DNA of 64,000 nt from Streptomyces sp. NBC_01707 (GCF_041438805.1 NZ_CP109190.1:1240001-1304000), one strand, 5' to 3'. Positions 53,550-61,933 are shown, counted from the first letter of the stretch. Program-made: numbers and translations. Notes: a model not told the origin generated them from the letters alone.

Positions 53550-54029
53550 GGTGTCGCTCAGCGCATAACGCACATCGAGACCCGGGCGGGCCTGGCCGCG
53601 CGAACGTTCCTGGTCACAGCACGCTGTCGGGTCCCCATGGATTCCCTTGGTTTCCCGCTGCGTTCCCCTGGTTCGGGCATGCGGCGGGAACGCTTGGGGC
53701 AGCTTGGTGGGCTCGGCGCGAAACAACGGACGACGAGGTGCCCGGCGCGGACTGGGGCCTTTGCGTGGCGCGGTGACGGGAATCGTACTCGCGCTCTGAT
53801 CTTGGGAAACACCGGCGAACAAAGGCTATCCGGTGCTGATCAAATGCCACGGGCGAGGCAGGCAGCCCCGATATCCACCTGCAGCATCTGGACAGTCGCC
53901 CGCTATCCGACCTGGCCCAGCGCCACCGCCTGCAGCGGGCCACCGGCCCAGCCGCCATGCTCAGCATCCAGGCACCCTGTACTGAGCGCTCGGACGGCGA
54001 TCCGTACCGGGGGTCGACATGCCGACGGC
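53550..54029. other. Intergenic region with tRNA-Gly remnant
   Basis: About 480 bases with no protein gene. The only recognisable element is the tRNA 3' fragment at 53772-53808. Confidence 0.5.
53772..53808 (-). other. Decayed 3' half of tRNA-Gly (CCC), possible att-site scar
   Basis: The minus strand reads TTCCCAAGATCAGAGCGCGA followed by GTACGATTCCCGTCACC. From memory, actinobacterial tRNA-Gly(CCC) has TTCCCAAGCTCAGAGCGCGA then GTTCGATTCTCGTCACC, so only about three bases differ. The 5' half, D-arm and full acceptor are missing. Such 3' tRNA fragments are usually left by integration and loss of site-specific elements. It is not a functional tRNA. Confidence 0.55.
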
Positions 54030-54299
54030 TCAGCCGGCCTGGCCGATCGCGCCACGGAGCATGGCCACGGTCGTCGCTGCCGCCCTGCGCTCCGCATCGT
54101 CCTCCGTCGTACGCACCCGTTCCTCCAGGAGCACCACAGCTGCCTGGAGCACACCGATCCGTACCGGAACGCTCTGCATCCCTGCCAGCACGGCGGCCGC
54201 CTGCTCCGCCGGGGTGGCGGTCGCGGCCTGCGGAATGAGGGTCGTGATGCCGCGCCCGAGCGCGCGGTCTCGTGGTGGTTGAGCCGCATTTGTGGTCAC
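54030..54299 (-). CDS. Small helical hypothetical protein, 89 aa
   Basis: 89 residues from a GTG at 54299. The start RDRALGRGITTLIPQ resembles the N-terminal GRGLxxLI segment of ParB-type proteins. The rest forms two long helices (AEQAAAVLAGMQSVPVRIGVLQAAVVLLEERVRTTEDDAERRAAATTVAML). Composition and helix periodicity are unlike the surrounding non-coding frames, so I regard it as probable. Function unknown; partition-like ancestry is speculative. Confidence 0.45.
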   Translation of the reverse strand: MTTNAAQPPRDRALGRGITTLIPQAATATPAEQAAAVLAGMQSVPVRIGVLQAAVVLLEERVRTTEDDAERRAAATTVAMLRGAIGQAG

Positions 54300-54512
54300 C
54301 GAAGAAGTCTGCCGCACCGGACCTGCGGATCGGGTCAACGACTTGGCGCCTCACCGGTCGCGGGTGCGTGCGACCGGGCCGGGAGCCGGCGCTCCCCGCC
54401 GCCCGGGGGCGTGATCCGAAAGCCACGACGCCCAGTACTCACTGGTCCGGAGGACGCGGACGCGCCTGCGGCGGTGCGACTCGCGATCGTCGGTCCGATC
54501 GACCGGACACCG

Positions 54513-55064
54513 TCAGGGCCGGGCCCAGTTGCGCATCGCGGTGCGCGAGGCGAAGGCGGCCACGTCCTTGTCGAGCGGATCGTCCGTGTACTGGTGGATG
54601 CGCCAGGTCGCCTTGATACGTGGTTTGCCCGCGGTCACATAGTCGGCGATCCAGAGGCCGTCACCGGCGTACGACGTGGTGTCGTAATTCAGCCAGAAGT
54701 GCCGGTTGCAGTACAGCAGAACCCGGTGGTCCGGCCGGAGGCGCTTGACCTCGCGAATGAAGCGATCCTTCTCGGCGTTGGTCGCGCGCGTTCCGTCGCC
54801 GGTGGTCTCCCAGTCGACGGCCAGCAGGTCACCGGCCTTCTCCGGGGCCTTGCTCACGAAGTACTCCGCCTGCGCCGTGAGATTGCCCGGCCACAGGAAG
54901 TGGTAGAAGCCGACCACGCATGAGGCGTCCCTCGCCCGCTTCACCTGCGAGGCCAGATGTGGATTGACGTACGAACGGCCCTCGGTGGCCTTGATGAAAA
55001 CGAAGTCCAGTCCATCCGTGTCGAAGGACGACTGGTACGAGCTGACATCGACGCCGTGCAGCAT
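54513..55064 (-). CDS. GH25 muramidase (lysozyme) without signal peptide
   Basis: 183 residues from the ATG at 55064 with AAGGCGG upstream. The GH25 barrel starts at once, with HGVDVSSYQ (Asp6). Catalytic Asp84 and Glu86 lie in LLAVDWETT, and FIKATEGRSYVNPHL and WIADYVTAGKPRIKATWRIHQYTD complete the family pattern. It would cleave peptidoglycan. There is no export signal or wall-binding domain, as in phage endolysins, so it could be a prophage relic or use another export path. It lies beside the IS element and the tRNA scar. Confidence 0.9.
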   Translation of the reverse strand: MLHGVDVSSYQSSFDTDGLDFVFIKATEGRSYVNPHLASQVKRARDASCVVGFYHFLWPGNLTAQAEYFVSKAPEKAGDLLAVDWETTGDGTRATNAEKDRFIREVKRLRPDHRVLLYCNRHFWLNYDTTSYAGDGLWIADYVTAGKPRIKATWRIHQYTDDPLDKDVAAFASRTAMRNWARP

Positions 55065-55264
55065 GGGTTCCGCCTTCAAGTGGGCTCTTTGGTTCCGTTT
55101 CTCGTTCTGTACGTGCCCGCAGCCACCGGTACTCACCCGTCCCGCCCACCGCGCGCACTGACTTCCGGCCACCCGGAATAGGCACCGACGCCCAGAGGTT
55201 GGTGAAGCGGCGAGACCGCATTGCACACCGCACGCACCATCGGAAGGTCGGATCCATCCCTGAT
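55065..55264. other. Former divergent promoter region, now left flank of the IS element
   Basis: 200 bases between the GH25 start and the element. It ends CCTGAT, which I take as the insertion target. Before insertion it would have served both the GH25 gene and the reductase gene now at 57089. Confidence 0.55.
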
Positions 55265-55276
55265 CTTGCGTGGTAT

Positions 55277-55294
55277 CCCCGGCTTCAGCCGGGG
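55277..55294. repeat. IS left-end hairpin
   Basis: A perfect 7-bp stem with TTCA loop, 12 bases inside the left boundary. It is the expected TnpA recognition structure. Confidence 0.8.
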
Positions 55295-55360
55295 AGGGAA
55301 GCGCATCCATGGTCCGAAGGCGCGAAGCGCCGGAGCTCTCTGCGCTTGCAGGAGTGACGG

Positions 55361-55789
55361 TCAGGTAGGGCGCTTCTGGCCTTCGATGTACTGACGGATG
55401 ACGGTCAGCGGTGCGCCGCCGCAGGACCCGGCGAAGTAGGAGCGGGACCAGAAGACGGACCCCATGCCGATCCGGTTGATGCGGCCCGTGTACTCGGCGC
55501 GCAGGTAGCGGGAGCTGACTCCCTTGAGAGAGTTGATCAGCTTGGACAGGGCGACCTTCGGCGGGTAGTGCACCAACAGGTGGACGTGATCGGCCTCGCC
55601 GTTGAACTCTCGCAGCTCCGTCTCAAAGCTGACGCAGACCTCACGCATCACCTCTTCGCAGCGGCTGAGCATCGCGTCATCGAACACCCCGCGCCGGTAC
55701 TTCGTTACGAACACCAAGTGTGCGTGCAGGTTGTAGGCGACGTGACGCCCGGTTCGGATATCGGGATTTGGTTCCCACCGCGGTGACAT
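55361..55789 (-). CDS. tnpA: IS200/IS605-family Y1 transposase TnpA
   Basis: 142 residues from the ATG at 55789. The HUH metal motif is His68-Val-His70 in ADHVHLLVHYPP, and the single catalytic Tyr134 is in VIRQYIEGQ. The N-terminal HLVFVTKYRRGVF and the middle KLINSLKGVSSRYLR are standard. It cuts and joins single-stranded DNA at the hairpin ends. Its 5' end faces that of tnpB, 50 bases apart. Length and motifs are intact. Confidence 0.96.
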   Translation of the reverse strand: MSPRWEPNPDIRTGRHVAYNLHAHLVFVTKYRRGVFDDAMLSRCEEVMREVCVSFETELREFNGEADHVHLLVHYPPKVALSKLINSLKGVSSRYLRAEYTGRINRIGMGSVFWSRSYFAGSCGGAPLTVIRQYIEGQKRPT

Positions 55790-55839
55790 ACACCAAGCGT
55801 AGAATGTTCAGCGGAACCAGACCGAAGGGGGGTGGGCCG

Positions 55840-57054
55840 GTGATCCGCGCGTACAAGTTCCTCATGCGGCCCACCGTGGGCCAGACCGTCGCACTGACCG
55901 CGATGCTTGCCGATCACTGCTCCCTCTACAACGGGGCGTTGCAGGAACGCCGCGACGCCTACCGGCATGTGTCGAAGACGAGTGTCAAGTACGGGACGCA
56001 GTCGGCTCAGCTCAAGGAAATCAGGGCGTTCGACCCGGAGCGGCAGGGGCGGCGGTCGTTCTCCTCGCAGCAGGTCACGCTCCGCCGCCTGGACAAGGCG
56101 TTCGCCGCGTTCTTCCGCCGGGTCAAGTCCGGCGAGACGCCCGACTACCCCCGATTCCGGGGCGTCAACTGGTTCGACACGGTGGAGTTCCCGAAGGACG
56201 GCGACGGCTGCCGGTGGGACTCCACGCCGCACGACCTGGTCACCCGCGTCCGTTTCCAAGGTGTCGGGCACGTCAAGGTGCATCAGCACCGGGCCGTGAT
56301 CGGTAGGGTCAAGACAGTCAGCGTCAAGCGCGAGGGCCGCAAATGGTTCGTTGTGCTGACCGCCGAGCAGGAGCGGCCCGAGCCGCTGCCCGCGACGAGC
56401 AGCTCGGTCGGCATCGACCTGGGCATAGCGAACTTCCTCGCCGATTCCAACGGCGGGTTCGTGCCCAACCCGCGCCACGGCCGCACCAACGCGGCGAAGC
56501 TCGAAGCCGCACAACAAACTCTGTCGAAGTTCCCGCGTGTGCGCCGGGACAAGCGGTCGGCCAACCACCGACGGGCTGTCGAGAAGGTCGCCAAGCTGCA
56601 CGGGAAGGTCCGCCGACAGCGCGTTGATCACGCACATAAGACCGCTCTCGCTCTGGTGCGTGAGCACGGCTTCATCGCGCATGAAGACCTCAAGATCCGC
56701 AACATGACCAAGGCCCCCACGCCGAAGCACAACCCCGACCATCCGGGCGTCTTCCTGCCCAACGGGGCCGCCGCGAAGACCGGGCTCAACCGCTCGATCT
56801 CTGATGCCGGATGGGGGGTGTTCCTGACGATCCTGCACGCCAAGGCTGAAAGCGCCGGACGGGAAGTGATCGCCGTGGACCCCCGCAACACCTCCCGTCG
56901 GTGCCCCGAGTGCGGGCACACCGCCAAGGAGAACCGGCCCACACAGGACACGTTCCACTGCGTAGCCTGCGGCCACAGCGCGCACGCCGACACAGTCGGA
57001 GCTGTCAACGTTCTACGGGCCGGGCTGGTCCGTCGCGAAGCCCGACCGGCATAG
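55840..57054 (+). CDS. tnpB: RNA-guided nuclease TnpB
   Basis: 404 residues from the GTG at 55840 with AAGGGGGG upstream; earlier starts overlap tnpA. It has an N-terminal REC/WED-like part and the RuvC site: Asp193 in VGIDLGIANF, Glu282 in AHEDLKIRNM, Asp384 in AHADTVGAVN. The zinc ribbon has Cys355, Cys358, Cys374 and Cys377. All key residues are present, so nuclease activity is expected. TnpB uses a right-end RNA to cut sites next to the target motif and so keep the element in place. Confidence 0.96.
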   Translation: MIRAYKFLMRPTVGQTVALTAMLADHCSLYNGALQERRDAYRHVSKTSVKYGTQSAQLKEIRAFDPERQGRRSFSSQQVTLRRLDKAFAAFFRRVKSGETPDYPRFRGVNWFDTVEFPKDGDGCRWDSTPHDLVTRVRFQGVGHVKVHQHRAVIGRVKTVSVKREGRKWFVVLTAEQERPEPLPATSSSVGIDLGIANFLADSNGGFVPNPRHGRTNAAKLEAAQQTLSKFPRVRRDKRSANHRRAVEKVAKLHGKVRRQRVDHAHKTALALVREHGFIAHEDLKIRNMTKAPTPKHNPDHPGVFLPNGAAAKTGLNRSISDAGWGVFLTILHAKAESAGREVIAVDPRNTSRRCPECGHTAKENRPTQDTFHCVACGHSAHADTVGAVNVLRAGLVRREARPA

Positions 57055-57110
57055 CGAGAAGCCCCCTCGTTCACGAGGGGGAGGAGTCACGAAGATCGGA
57101 ATCATCGGAG
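56950..57110 (+). ncRNA. Predicted TnpB guide RNA (omega/reRNA), scaffold plus flank-derived guide
   Basis: Known TnpB systems make an RNA from the 3' end of tnpB through the right end; its last about 16-20 bases come from the flanking DNA. Here the scaffold would end at the right-end hairpin and AGGAGTCAC, and the guide would be the first bases of the reductase gene from 57091. The 5' limit is a guess. It is inferred from family biology, not a direct sequence signature. Confidence 0.5.
57062..57081. repeat. IS right-end hairpin
   Basis: A perfect 8-bp stem with TTCA loop, eight bases after the tnpB stop. It is followed by AGGAGTCAC, which ends the element. Confidence 0.8.
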
Positions 57111-57748
57111 CGGGCAACATCGGCGGCAACCTCACCAGGCGTCTCACCGCGCTGGGCCACGAGGTGTCGATCGCCAACTCCCGCGGCCCGCACACTCTCA
57201 CCGCGCTCGCCGAGGAGACCGGAGCGACCCCGGTCACCGCGGCGGAGGCGGCCGAGGGCGCCCGTGTCGTGGTCGTCACCATCCCGGTGAAGGCAGTCCC
57301 GAACCTGCCCGCCGGGTTCCTGAACGGTGCCGCGGAGGACGTCGCGGTCATCGACACCGGCAACTACTACCCGCAGCAGCGTGACGGCCGTGTCGCCGCC
57401 ATCGAGGACGGGCTGGCGGAGAGCAGGTGGACCGAGGAGCAGATCGGGCACCCGGTGATCAAGGCGTTCAACGGGACCTACGCGGATGATCTCCTCTCCA
57501 AGGCCCTTCCGAAGGGCAGCCCCGGCCGCCAGGCCCTGCCGGTCGCCGGTGACGATGCAGCCGCCAAGCAGATCGTGCGCGATCTCATCGACGAGCTGGG
57601 CTTCGACACAGTGGATGCGGGAGGTCTGGACGAGTCCTGGCGCCAGCAGCCGGGCACTCCCGTCTACGGCAACCAGGGCGACGCCGAGGCCATCGCGAAG
57701 GCGCTCGCCGCCGCCTCGCCCGAACGCACGGCGGAGTGGCGCGCCTGA
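57089..57748 (+). CDS. NADPH-dependent F420 reductase-like / NAD(P)-binding protein with start codon disrupted by IS
   Basis: The frame from 57089 encodes about 219 residues and begins directly with the Rossmann motif KIGIIGAGNIGGNLTRRL, then SIANSRGPHTL, VVVVTIPVKAVPNLP and VIDTGNYYP, typical of F420-dependent NADP reductase-like proteins. No ATG, GTG or TTG occurs upstream in frame; the first is GTG 57164, which would delete the nucleotide-binding loop. An ACG at 57089 replaces the original ATG, with GGAGG four bases upstream supplied by the IS end. Either ACG initiation gives weak expression or the gene is a pseudogene. The remainder is intact, so the insertion is probably recent. Confidence 0.85.
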   Translation, partial: TKIGIIGAGNIGGNLTRRLTALGHEVSIANSRGPHTLTALAEETGATPVTAAEAAEGARVVVVTIPVKAVPNLPAGFLNGAAEDVAVIDTGNYYPQQRDGRVAAIEDGLAESRWTEEQIGHPVIKAFNGTYADDLLSKALPKGSPGRQALPVAGDDAAAKQIVRDLIDELGFDTVDAGGLDESWRQQPGTPVYGNQGDAEAIAKALAAASPERTAEWRA

Positions 57749-58013
57749 CCGCACCGGCCCGGTCCGCACTCATGCTTGCGTTCGGCAGGGCGGGGGCGGG
57801 GACCGGCGGCGTGTTCGCCGGTGCTCCCGCTTCCACCTCCGATTCCGCTGGTGGGGCCGAATCGCGCGTGAGCCGACGGCACGGACAACGCCCTGGTGCG
57901 GGGGTTCGCCGAAGTCGTACGCGAACGCTCCTCCTGCGCACGGGCGTTGTCCGACGGCCGACCGACCGGCGCCCGTCCTCCGGGCATTGCCCGGCCTCGG
58001 GGCCCTCTCGCGT

Positions 58014-59387
58014 CTACCGGGCGTCGTCCGGGGCGGCCGGCAGGCTGTCCATGAACGAACTGACGGAGAACACGGCGCGCCCGGGTCCGGGCGGACCGTA
58101 GCCGGGCGGCGAGCTGAGCCCGTACTCCTCCATCGTCGAGCGATAGGCGTCCAGCAATCTGATGTGGTACTCCAGCGGTGCCCCGTCCGGGTTGGTCTTC
58201 CCGAGTGGCGTGGTGGGTTCCGGGCACCAGGTGGTGAACCGCGGGGTGATGCCGTGCGACATGAAGAACCGCAGCCCCTCGGTGGTCGAGTCGATTGCCT
58301 CGTCGACCGTCGTGAAGCCGAACGGTTCGGCCATCTCCACGCCCGCCACGAAGTTGGGAATGACGTTCCGGGCACCGAAGACCTCGGCGGAGTCGAGGAT
58401 GCGGCGGTGCCATTCGTCGCGGCCGACGTAGCGCTCCTTGCCGGGGCAGTACAGCTCGAACAGCCGGCGGTCCCACACCTCGTAGTTGGGGTGGTAGATC
58501 TGGACGCCGTAGTCGTGGAAGCGCTGGACGTCGGCCTTCGGCAGCGCCTGCGCGACGACCTTGCCGATCCAGCGGCCGGGGAAGGCCTCCTCGATGGCCT
58601 TGGCGTACTGCCCGTAGAAGTCCGCTTCGTCGCGGCCGCCGATGTGGGAGGTGATGGCACCACCGGTGAGGGTGTAGGCGGTGGAGGTCTTCGCGGTGTC
58701 GTACCGGTCGATGATGGCGAGCGCTTCCAGCACCTCCTCGACAGGCTTCACACCGGTGTACGGGCGTCCCGCGGCCTTGTGCTGGCGCCAGTTGTGGTTG
58801 ATGTCGCAGTACTGGCACTCCTCCTTCGCGCCGAAGTACTGGCATACGCGGAAGACCGTCAGATAGACGAGGTAGCCCCATTGGATGGTGGGCGCGACCT
58901 CCATCACCGACTTGCCGTTGGCGAGCGTGTGCCGGTAGTAGTCCGGCATCGGCGGCAGCCCCACGTCCGAGATCCGCCTGCCGTCCAGGTACAGCCCCAG
59001 GACGCCGTCCGCGTCGGCCGCGACACGGTACGGCGACGCGGGGTTCACCCGCACCGACACGACCGTGCGGCGCAGCTCGTACGGGCCTCCGGTGAGCACG
59101 ATCTCCTCGGGCGGGCGGCGCAGGGCGGCCGCGCCCAGCTCCGGCAGGGTGCCGTGGTCGAAGGAGAAGATGAAGTACGACTTCGGCTTGACGTCGCCGT
59201 CCTCGTTGTCGCTGAGCGCGGACTCGTCGAACGCCACGCCGCCGCGCAGCAGGTCCTCCTTGACGACGGCTTCCCGCGGCACGTGCGGGAACCGTTCCAT
59301 GAGCTGCTCGATCAGGCGGGTACGGCTCGCGTCGGTACGGCTGGGGTCGCCGGGGTCTCTGCGGCCGGTGTCGGTTCGGCTGGGCAT
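58014..59387 (-). CDS. Radical SAM protein with CX8CX2C cluster motif
   Basis: 457 residues from the ATG at 59387 with GAGGAG upstream. The cluster motif is CQYFGAKEECQYCD: Cys182, Cys191 and Cys194, a CX8CX2C spacing instead of CX3CX2C. It is followed by a barrel with TAYTLTGGAITSHIGG and NVIPNFVAGVEMAEPFG. The N-terminal 160 residues are a separate beta-rich domain (FIFSFDHGTLPEL, VRVNPASPYRV). It should use S-adenosylmethionine and a 4Fe-4S cluster; the reaction is unknown. It is downstream of the Cys-cluster pentapeptide gene, with a 111-base gap, and may share a transcript. Confidence 0.87.
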   Translation of the reverse strand: MPSRTDTGRRDPGDPSRTDASRTRLIEQLMERFPHVPREAVVKEDLLRGGVAFDESALSDNEDGDVKPKSYFIFSFDHGTLPELGAAALRRPPEEIVLTGGPYELRRTVVSVRVNPASPYRVAADADGVLGLYLDGRRISDVGLPPMPDYYRHTLANGKSVMEVAPTIQWGYLVYLTVFRVCQYFGAKEECQYCDINHNWRQHKAAGRPYTGVKPVEEVLEALAIIDRYDTAKTSTAYTLTGGAITSHIGGRDEADFYGQYAKAIEEAFPGRWIGKVVAQALPKADVQRFHDYGVQIYHPNYEVWDRRLFELYCPGKERYVGRDEWHRRILDSAEVFGARNVIPNFVAGVEMAEPFGFTTVDEAIDSTTEGLRFFMSHGITPRFTTWCPEPTTPLGKTNPDGAPLEYHIRLLDAYRSTMEEYGLSSPPGYGPPGPGRAVFSVSSFMDSLPAAPDDAR

Positions 59388-59498
59388 GTGCGGGGCTCCT
59401 CGGTCCGGGCTTCGAAGGTTCTTCCGGTACGCCACACTGTGCAACGAACCACGGACGTCAACCGTTCGCGACGCCGACCGAAGGGCGGGTGACGTCGG

Positions 59499-60365
59499 TC
59501 ATCTGTCCCAGTGCGTGGGGGCACTGAGCGACGGCGGGAGTTTCGTGGCAGCGTCGCCCCGCGCCGCGTTGAGCTGCGCCTGCGTGAGGAACAGACTGCC
59601 GGTCAGGTCGGCTCCGGACAGCTCGGCGTCCCGGAAATCCGCGCCGATGAGGTCGGCCAGACGCAGGTCGGCGCCGGTGAGGTCGGCTGCGATGAGATAG
59701 GCGCCACGCAGGTCGGCCCCTTGCAGGTCGGCGCCCTTGAGCCGGGCGCCTATGAGGTCGGCGCCCCGGTGGTTGCGCTTCTTCTTGCGGGGGACGGTGG
59801 CCCGTACGAGTTCGCTGGTCCGCAGCAGCAGCGCGGCGACGTCGTCCCGGTGTCCTGCAACATCGAGGTCGGCGAACGCGTCGGGGGCGACGTGTGTGAG
59901 GCGTTCGGTCGTGTCGAGGACGCGTCGTATCTCGCCGTGGAGGGGGCGGGCCGCCGGCAGCGTCAGGGCCTCGGTGAGGTACCAGAGCAATTCGTGGAGT
60001 TGCCGCATGACCGGGAACACCTGGAACATCTGCTGAGCGGTCTGCGGGGCCTGCCGCCAGTCCTTTCCGTCGAACGTCTCCTGGGAGACCTTCTGGCCCG
60101 CGCCGAAGCAGTCGTACACCGTGCAGCCCGGGAAGCCCTGGGTCCGCAGCTCGGTGTGAATACCGCAGCGGAAGTCGTCCTGCAGATTGTGGCAGGGCTC
60201 CCCGGCGTCCTTGTCGACCGCGAAGTCCGCCGACCGGGTCAGGGTCAGCGCGACGCAGCACAGCCCGAAGCAGTTCGCGCAGTCGGCGCGCAGGGCGGCA
60301 CGTTCGGCGCCGTCGCCGCGCAGCTCGGTGCGGTCGGTGCCGGAGCCTGGGGTGTTGTCGGACAC
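59499..60365 (-). CDS. Pentapeptide-repeat protein with N-terminal Cys-cluster domain
   Basis: 288 residues from a GTG at 60365. The N-terminal domain has ADCANCFGLCCVAL (CX2CX3CC) with further cysteines in CHNLQDDFRC and CTVYDC, eight in all, like metal-chelating YkgJ-type modules. A helical middle follows. Residues about 198-260 are pentapeptide repeats (GADLIGARLKGADLQGADLRG, then GADLTGADLRLADLIGADF), about a dozen units folding as a right-handed beta helix. Some pentapeptide proteins mimic DNA and protect gyrase; here the cysteine domain suggests a metal or redox link. It is upstream of the radical SAM gene. Confidence 0.86.
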   Translation of the reverse strand: MSDNTPGSGTDRTELRGDGAERAALRADCANCFGLCCVALTLTRSADFAVDKDAGEPCHNLQDDFRCGIHTELRTQGFPGCTVYDCFGAGQKVSQETFDGKDWRQAPQTAQQMFQVFPVMRQLHELLWYLTEALTLPAARPLHGEIRRVLDTTERLTHVAPDAFADLDVAGHRDDVAALLLRTSELVRATVPRKKKRNHRGADLIGARLKGADLQGADLRGAYLIAADLTGADLRLADLIGADFRDAELSGADLTGSLFLTQAQLNAARGDAATKLPPSLSAPTHWDR

Positions 60366-60547
60366 GGTGCGGTGGATCCTCTGGTGTACGAAGTGCCTGG
60401 GCGGTCGAGCCTACCGAGGCGCCGCGGACCGAGCGCACGCGGACGGGCATCCTCGCTTCCCGGGTGCCCTGGCCCCCTCCCGGCCCAGGTAGCAAACGGT
60501 GCGCGCCAAGATGGAGGCTTGCATCGTTGGAGGAGGTGGCCACCGAC

Positions 60548-61933
60548 GTGGCGAACACACCAGTCGACAGCATCCCGGCCCGGCGGGTGCTCACCGATCC
60601 GGTCGGACTCGCCCGGTATCAGCACGACGAGGCCGAGTGGGCCCCGTACGGAACACCCGTCGCGGTCGTGCGCCCGCAGAGCACCGAGGAGGTGCGGGAT
60701 GTGGTGCGGCACTGTCTTACGCACCGCATCCCGGTGGTGCCGCGCGGTGCGGGAACCGGTCTGTCCGGAGGCGCGAACGCTGTCGACGGGGCGATCGTGC
60801 TGTCCTTCGAGGACATGAACCGGATCGTGCACATCGACGCCGCGGAGCGGCTGGCCGTCGTCCAGCCCGGGGTGGTCAATGACGACCTGCGGGCGGCCTG
60901 CGCGGAGCACGGGCTCTGGTATCCGCCGGATCCCGCGAGCTCACCCTGGTCGACGATCGGCGGGAACGTCGCGACGAACGCCGGGGGGATGTGCTGCGTC
61001 AAGTACGGCGTGACGCGTGATTATGTGCTCGGCCTCGAAGTGGTCAACGGACTCGGCGAGGTGGTGTCGCTCGGCCGCCGTACCGCGAAGGGCGTCACCG
61101 GGTACGACCTGGCCGGGCTGATGGTCGGCTCCGAGGGCACGCTCGGCGTGATCACGGAGATCACGGTGCGGCTGCGGCCGGCGCGGCCGCAGGAGCGGAC
61201 CGTGGCCGGATACTTCGCCTCGGTGGTCGCCGCAGGTGAGGCGGTGACCGCTGTGACCGCTTCTGGCGTGATCCCGTCGGCGCTCGAACTGGTCGACCGG
61301 CACTGCCTCGCCGCCGTCGACGCCTGGAAGAAGATGGGGCTGTCCGCCGACGCGGATGTGGTGCTGCTCGGCCGGGTCGACACCCCGGGTGCCGAGGGTG
61401 ACGCCGAGGCCGAGGCCGTCCGGGACTGCTTCGAGCGGGCGGGCGCCACATGGGCCGTGGTCTCCACGGACCAGCAGGAGGCGGACGCGCTGTTCCAGGC
61501 GCGACGGCTGGCCTATCCGGCGCTGGAGCGGCTCGGTCCGGTGCTCACCGAGGATGTCTGCGTGCCACGGACCGCGGTACCGGAAATGTTGGCCCGGATC
61601 GAGAGGACCGCGGCCCGGCACGACATTCTGGTGGCCAACATCGCGCATGCCGGTGACGGCAATCTGCACCCGTTGATCATCACGCCGCCCGGTGACGAAG
61701 CTGCGCGTGCGCGCGCCCAGTTGGCCTTCGAGGACATCCTCGACGACGCGATCGCCCTCGGTGGGACGGTCACGGGCGAGCACGGGGTGGGGCTGCTGAA
61801 GATGCGCGGCATGGCCAAGGAGCTGGGGCCTGCGGTGCTGGGGATGCATCACGCGGTGAAAGCGGCTCTGGACCCGCACGGCATCCTGAATCCCGGGAAG
61901 GTGCTCGGCTCGGGGCCCGCCGCAGCGGTGTAG
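60548..61933 (+). CDS. FAD-linked oxidase, GlcD / D-lactate dehydrogenase family
   Basis: 461 residues from the GTG at 60548 (GTG 60536 also in frame; GGAGGAGG lies before it). The PP-loop FAD domain reads IPVVPRGAGTGLSGGANAVDG, then STIGGNVATNAGGMCCVKYGVTRDYVLGLEVV. The C-terminal oxidase domain has the metal- and substrate-site histidines in NIAHAGDGNLHP and TVTGEHGVGLLK. The family oxidises 2-hydroxy acids such as glycolate or D-lactate. The GlcE and GlcF partners are not adjacent, as in many Streptomyces single-gene forms. Confidence 0.94.
   Translation: MANTPVDSIPARRVLTDPVGLARYQHDEAEWAPYGTPVAVVRPQSTEEVRDVVRHCLTHRIPVVPRGAGTGLSGGANAVDGAIVLSFEDMNRIVHIDAAERLAVVQPGVVNDDLRAACAEHGLWYPPDPASSPWSTIGGNVATNAGGMCCVKYGVTRDYVLGLEVVNGLGEVVSLGRRTAKGVTGYDLAGLMVGSEGTLGVITEITVRLRPARPQERTVAGYFASVVAAGEAVTAVTASGVIPSALELVDRHCLAAVDAWKKMGLSADADVVLLGRVDTPGAEGDAEAEAVRDCFERAGATWAVVSTDQQEADALFQARRLAYPALERLGPVLTEDVCVPRTAVPEMLARIERTAARHDILVANIAHAGDGNLHPLIITPPGDEAARARAQLAFEDILDDAIALGGTVTGEHGVGLLKMRGMAKELGPAVLGMHHAVKAALDPHGILNPGKVLGSGPAAAV

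Larger units (their letters stand above)
55265..57090. mobile_element. Complete IS200/IS605-type insertion sequence (tnpA and tnpB divergent)
   Basis: About 1826 bases. The left-end hairpin CCCCGGC-TTCA-GCCGGGG is at 55277-55294 and the right-end hairpin CCCCCTCG-TTCA-CGAGGGGG at 57062-57081; both have TTCA loops and are followed by GGGAGG-like or AGGAGTCAC sequence. There are no terminal inverted repeats or target duplication, as is normal for single-strand transposition. The left flank ends TGAT, like the TTGAT target of ISDra2. Joining 55264 to 57091 restores an ATG for the reductase gene, which fixes the boundaries. Both proteins are intact, so it could be active. Confidence 0.88.

Noticed and set aside
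53466..54923. 485-residue plus-strand frame across 53.5-54.9 kb
   Set aside because: It begins within the PepSY gene, reads through a tRNA fragment (giving the familiar spurious GNRTRALILG) and runs antisense to GH25.
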